From: Bacteroidota bacterium
Lineage (GTDB): Bacteria > Bacteroidota > Bacteroidia > Chitinophagales > Chitinophagaceae
Assembly (NCBI GenBank): GCA_023396345.1
Contig: JAEWWO010000289.1
Span: 1 to 8,619 of the forward strand
Direction: 5' to 3'
Length of the DNA: 8,619 nt
The notes beneath the pieces are model-generated. The model saw nothing but the letters and a program-made list of their open reading frames with translations, did not search any database and was not told the origin of the DNA. Shown here one piece after another: positions 6,641 through 8,619 of this stretch. Position 1 is the stretch's first letter; every line of letters starts with the position of its first letter. The position numbers were made by a program, and so were the translations under genes.

Positions 6641-7732
6641 ATGAAATCTACTCCATTTACTCAAAAACATATTGAATTAGGTGCAAAAATGGCTGAATTT
6701 GCAGGCTACAACATGCCCATCAGCTATTCAGGTATTAATGATGAACATTTTACGGTAAGAAATAATGCTGGTGTGTTTGACGTGAGCCATATGGGTGAAT
6801 TCATTTTAAAAGGACCCGATGCGCTCGATCTGATACAACGCACAACCTCTAACGATGCTTCTAAATTAACACCCGGACAAGCGCAATACAGTTGCTTTCC
6901 CAACGAGGAAAACGGCATAGTGGATGACCTGATTATTTATTGCATTGAGCAAAATAATGTGTATATGCTTGTGGTAAATGCATCAAACATTGAGAAAGAC
7001 TGGAACTGGCTGCAAAAATACAATACCAAAAATGTGGAAATGCACAACATAAGTGACAAAACCGCATTACTCGCGATTCAGGGTCCTGAAGCCTGCAAAA
7101 TTCTGGAACCTCTTACTCCCGTAGATTTGCAAAACCTGAAATATTATACATTTGAGAAAAGTACCTTTGCCGGAGTGGAAAACGTGCTTATCAGCGCCAC
7201 AGGATATACCGGTTCCGGAGGAATAGAAATTTATTTTGAAGACAAAGATGATAATGCTGAAAAAATATGGAACGCTATTTTTGATGCCGGAAAGGATGCA
7301 GGCATAAAACCATGCGGACTGGGTGCCAGAGATACCTTACGTCTGGAAATGGGATTCTGTTTGTATGGCAATGATATTGACGATACCACTTCTACACTTG
7401 AAGCAGGTTTGGGATGGATAACCAAACTGAAAAAAGCTGTTCCTTTTGTGCAGCAGGAGACACTTGCGCAGCAAAAAGCAGAAGGCGTAAAGCGCAAACT
7501 TGTAAGTTTTGAAATGATTGACCGTGGCATTCCCCGTCACGGATATACTATCACAGATGCGGATAATAATGAAATAGGCACGGTTACCAGCGGTACACAA
7601 TCTCCTTCATTAAGTAAAGCTATTGGACTGGGATATGTAAGCATTGAACAATCTAAACTGGACAATGAAATTTACATTACCGTTCGCGACAAACATCTGA
7701 AAGCACAGATTGTAAAAACACCATTTGTGTAG
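6641..7732 (+). CDS. gcvT: Glycine cleavage system aminomethyltransferase (T-protein)
   Basis: This 363-aa protein has the family's normal length. T-protein takes the aminomethyl group from lipoylated H-protein, releases ammonia and passes the methylene unit to tetrahydrofolate, in the cytoplasm. Family motifs run in order: [13 protein letters not shown] (17-29), FDVSHMGE (46-53), [10 protein letters not shown] (91-100) with the catalytic-region aspartates, [13 protein letters not shown] (187-199), [13 protein letters not shown] (226-238) and LYGNDID (241-247). The folate-contacting Glu and Arg of the family map to Glu196 and Arg230. The usual TGYTGE is TGYTGS here, which I believe occurs in this phylum. 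The ATG at 6641 gives the expected N-terminus. It is not next to gcvH or gcvP, so the system is dispersed. The TAG stop (7730-7732) is the first part of a REP hairpin, which may also stabilise or terminate the transcript. Confidence 0.97.
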   Translation: MKSTPFTQKHIELGAKMAEFAGYNMPISYSGINDEHFTVRNNAGVFDVSHMGEFILKGPDALDLIQRTTSNDASKLTPGQAQYSCFPNEENGIVDDLIIYCIEQNNVYMLVVNASNIEKDWNWLQKYNTKNVEMHNISDKTALLAIQGPEACKILEPLTPVDLQNLKYYTFEKSTFAGVENVLISATGYTGSGGIEIYFEDKDDNAEKIWNAIFDAGKDAGIKPCGLGARDTLRLEMGFCLYGNDIDDTTSTLEAGLGWITKLKKAVPFVQQETLAQQKAEGVKRKLVSFEMIDRGIPRHGYTITDADNNEIGTVTSGTQSPSLSKAIGLGYVSIEQSKLDNEIYITVRDKHLKAQIVKTPFV

Positions 7733-7757
7733 GAACGCGCCACGTGGCGCGTTCCTA
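7729..7757 (+). repeat. REP unit 1 (GTAG plus perfect 28-bp palindrome)
   Basis: GTAG (7729-7732) heads a perfect palindrome: TAGGAACGCGCCAC (7730-7743) is the exact complement of GTGGCGCGTTCCTA (7744-7757). A GTAG or GTGG tetranucleotide just 5' of an imperfect hairpin is the known signature of REP sequences recognised by TnpA-REP (RAYT) enzymes. The TAG within it is the gcvT stop codon. Positioned directly after gcvT, the hairpin can also protect the mRNA 3' end or terminate it. Confidence 0.88.
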
Positions 7758-7774
7758 TGTGACACGTCACATAG
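7755..7774. repeat. Second hairpin of the flanking repeat, overlapping REP unit 1
   Basis: CTATGTGAC (7755-7763) pairs perfectly with GTCACATAG (7766-7774) across a 2-base centre. It shares CTA with the 3' arm of REP unit 1, so the two hairpins cannot both be fully formed. The same 20 bases occur unchanged at 8450-8469. Alternative pairings also exist nearby: ACACGT (7762-7767) with ACGTGT (7776-7781), and ACGTCA (7764-7769) with TGACGT (7790-7795). Confidence 0.75.
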
Positions 7775-7803
7775 CACGTGTTCGCGAAATGACGTATATA
7801 TCA

Positions 7804-7829
7804 GTACACGCCACATCGCGTGTACCTAC
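7804..7829 (-). repeat. REP unit 2 (inverted)
   Basis: GTACACGC (7804-7811) and GCGTGTAC (7818-7825) form a perfect 8-bp stem around CACATC, followed by CTAC (7826-7829). On the minus strand this reads GTAG plus hairpin, the same design as unit 1 but facing it. The pair of opposed units resembles the BIME arrangement known from enterobacterial and pseudomonad REPs. Confidence 0.8.
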
Positions 7830-7837
7830 AATTATCA

Positions 7838-7863
7838 GAATGCGCAACGTGGCGCATTCCTAC
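7838..7863 (-). repeat. REP unit 3 (inverted), directly before the RAYT start
   Basis: GAATGCGC (7838-7845) and GCGCATTC (7852-7859) form an 8-bp stem around AACGTG, followed by CTAC (7860-7863). It has the same orientation as unit 2, with 8 bases between the two. The unit ends 12 bp before the transposase ATG, so it lies in the leader of that gene and could affect its expression. Confidence 0.8.
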
Positions 7864-7875
7864 AAAAATAATAAT

Positions 7876-8427
7876 ATGTTTAAGATACATAAATCTTACA
7901 GATTATTCGGATATGATTATTCATCAAGTGGTAATTATTTTGTAACGATCGTCATAAAAAACAGAGCAAAACTTTTAGGTGAAGTAGTGAAAAATAAAAT
8001 GCTCCTTTCGCCCGCCGGAAAATATGTTGAAGAAAATATTCTACCGTTTATGTTCTATACACAAAACGAAAATCCTTTTATTCATAATCCTTATTTTATA
8101 AATAAATATCCACACATTTTTTGCATTCATCAATACGCCATTCTACCCAATCATATCCATCTGATTGTTGAAATAATAAACAATGAAAATAAGGAACATC
8201 AGAGTCCCAAAGGTATACAACCTCTTCAAACAGGCTCTCTGTCTTCTTTTATAAATCATTTCAAAGGAAATATAAAAAAGATCTGGAATAAAAACGGATT
8301 GCATGAATGTCAATGGCAGCCCAGGTTTCACGACAGAATCATTCGTAATCAGGATGAATACACAAACATTGAGAGATACATAATTGCGAATGTAGATAAT
8401 TGGGATTTTGATGCAGAAAACATGTAG
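7876..8427 (+). CDS. REP-associated tyrosine transposase (RAYT, TnpA-REP, IS200/Y1 superfamily)
   Basis: This 183-aa single-domain protein is of the Y1 transposase (HUH) type. RAYTs bind and cleave GTAG-headed REP hairpins as single-stranded DNA and are held responsible for REP spread. They are usually single-copy and do not act as ordinary insertion sequences. The N-terminus GYDYSSSGNYFVTI (residues 12-25) is the family's first strand. The metal-binding HUH motif is His93-Ile-His95 in YAILPNHIHLIVEI. WQPRFHDRIIRNQDEY (147-162) precedes the C-terminal helix IERYIIANV, with Tyr168 the likeliest nucleophile and Tyr162 an alternative. The frame stays open upstream to an ATG at 7744, but that part is only translated REP hairpins, so the ATG at 7876 is chosen. 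The stop TAG (8425-8427) lies inside the downstream REP. REPs of its own type on both sides support the assignment strongly. Confidence 0.92.
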   Translation: MFKIHKSYRLFGYDYSSSGNYFVTIVIKNRAKLLGEVVKNKMLLSPAGKYVEENILPFMFYTQNENPFIHNPYFINKYPHIFCIHQYAILPNHIHLIVEIINNENKEHQSPKGIQPLQTGSLSSFINHFKGNIKKIWNKNGLHECQWQPRFHDRIIRNQDEYTNIERYIIANVDNWDFDAENM

Positions 8428-8495
8428 GCACACGCCATGTGGCGTGTGCCTATGTGACACGTCACATAGCACGTGTTCACGAAATGACGTATATA
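8423..8495 (+). repeat. 73-bp direct repeat flanking the RAYT gene, right copy
   Basis: This is the right-hand copy of 7728-7800 (67/73 identical). It begins inside the last codons of the transposase gene and includes the second hairpin at 8450-8469. The tail GTTCACGAAATGACG differs by one base from the left copy. It ends 8 bp before the stop codon of the converging partial gene. Together the copies bracket a 768-bp module (7728-8495). Confidence 0.9.
8424..8452 (+). repeat. REP unit 4 (GTAG hairpin overlapping the RAYT stop)
   Basis: GTAG (8424-8427) heads a stem in which TAGGCACACGCCA (8425-8437) pairs perfectly with TGGCGTGTGCCTA (8440-8452) across a TG centre. Compared with unit 1, two base pairs have changed on both arms: A to C with T to G, and G to A with C to T. 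Pairing is therefore preserved. Its TAG is the stop codon of the transposase. Confidence 0.88.
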
Positions 8496-8503
8496 GTTGC
8501 TCC

Positions 8504-8619
8504 TTAGCAAGTCTGTATTTTCGGATTATCATTTAAGAAAAGTAGTTGTAAGAAACAGCGATAAATTTTTTTGAGTTTTTCTTTGGTTATTTCCATCCAT
8601 TTTTTCAAGTTCCATGCAG
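8504..8619 (-). CDS. C-terminal fragment of a minus-strand gene, possibly a transposase
   Basis: On the minus strand an open frame enters from the window edge (first full codon at 8617) and runs 37 codons to a TAA at 8506-8504. The sequence begins AWNLKKWMEITKEKLKK and ends with a hydrophobic-aromatic segment and NPKIQTC. The WNLKKW element followed by a basic stretch resembles the C-termini of DDE transposases of the IS1182/IS5 kind, which often end with an N-L-K/R-K segment. That is an impression, not a match I can verify. The other two minus-strand frames are closed or less protein-like. It converges on the RAYT module. A small hairpin, TTGCT (8497-8501) with AGCAA (8506-8510), straddles the stop. 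Confidence 0.4.
   Translation of the reverse strand, partial: AWNLKKWMEITKEKLKKIYRCFLQLLFLNDNPKIQTC

Larger units (their letters stand above)
7728..7800 (+). repeat. 73-bp direct repeat flanking the RAYT gene, left copy
   Basis: This copy matches 8423-8495 at 67 of 73 positions in the same orientation. It starts TGTAGG and ends GACGTATATA. Outside these limits the two loci diverge at once (TCAG against GTTG after the shared ATATA). Five of the six differences lie in the hairpin part and only one (7784) in the 43-base tail. Four of the hairpin differences form two compensated pairs, and the fifth is at the apex. The repeat consists of the GTAG hairpin (7729-7757), an overlapping second hairpin (7755-7774) and a tail. 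Confidence 0.9.

Noticed and set aside
7744..7875. N-terminal extension of the transposase from an ATG at 7744
   Set aside because: These 44 codons are translated REP hairpins. The family N-terminus (GYDYSSSGNYF) fits a start at 7876, just after the last hairpin.
7728..8495. CRISPR array or tandem repeat locus
   Set aside because: The repeats are palindromic, of mixed orientation and unevenly spaced, with a transposase between them and no regular spacers.

Overview
This window looks like chromosomal DNA of a Bacteroidota (Bacteroidetes) bacterium. It is AT-rich, its genes lack obvious Shine-Dalgarno sequences, and a TAccTTTG -7 box of the Bacteroidota type lies upstream of typA. The proteins read like that phylum: TypA has a YYGSGKQGW segment, GcvT has TGYTGSGG, and a biliverdin heme oxygenase sits next to a bacteriophytochrome. 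This taxonomic call is inference from sequence style only.

Layout. Positions 1-104 hold a short G/C-rich palindromic repeat and no assignable gene. 105-1013 (+) is an LD-carboxypeptidase (ldcA). 1014-1915 is a 0.9-kb stretch without a convincing gene. It is filled with repeats: two copies of a 28-bp direct repeat, an array of TTAATG-type units, two 12-bp-stem hairpins whose stems covary, a GCTCC-TAC-GGAGC palindrome and one REP-like hairpin. It ends with the likely typA promoter and a leader of about 260 nt. 1916-3721 (+) is typA/bipA, closed by a terminator shared with the convergent gene. 3768-6473 (-) is a light-sensing operon. A bacteriophytochrome histidine kinase gene (bphP) is followed, with a TAATG stop/start overlap, by heme oxygenase (bphO), which makes the biliverdin chromophore. 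bphO is intact. bphP is broken by four lesions: a deletion in the GAF domain and three single-base insertions. 6641-7732 (+) is gcvT, the glycine-cleavage T-protein.

7728-8495 is the most interesting part: a compact REP/RAYT module. A 183-aa HUH/Y1 REP-associated tyrosine transposase (7876-8427) is surrounded by GTAG-headed hairpins. There is one forward unit and two inverted units upstream and one forward unit downstream. The outer forward units belong to a 73-bp direct repeat (67/73 identical) that brackets the transposase. The stems differ by compensatory changes, and the GTAG signature supplies the TAG stop codon of both gcvT and the transposase gene. A further hairpin of the same kind sits at 1555-1581, so the family is dispersed. 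The window ends with the last 37 codons of a minus-strand gene (8504-8619) that resembles a transposase C-terminus.

The housekeeping genes (ldcA, typA, gcvT) do not form an operon with each other. The functional links visible here are bphP-bphO (apoprotein plus chromophore synthesis) and the transposase with its hairpin substrates.
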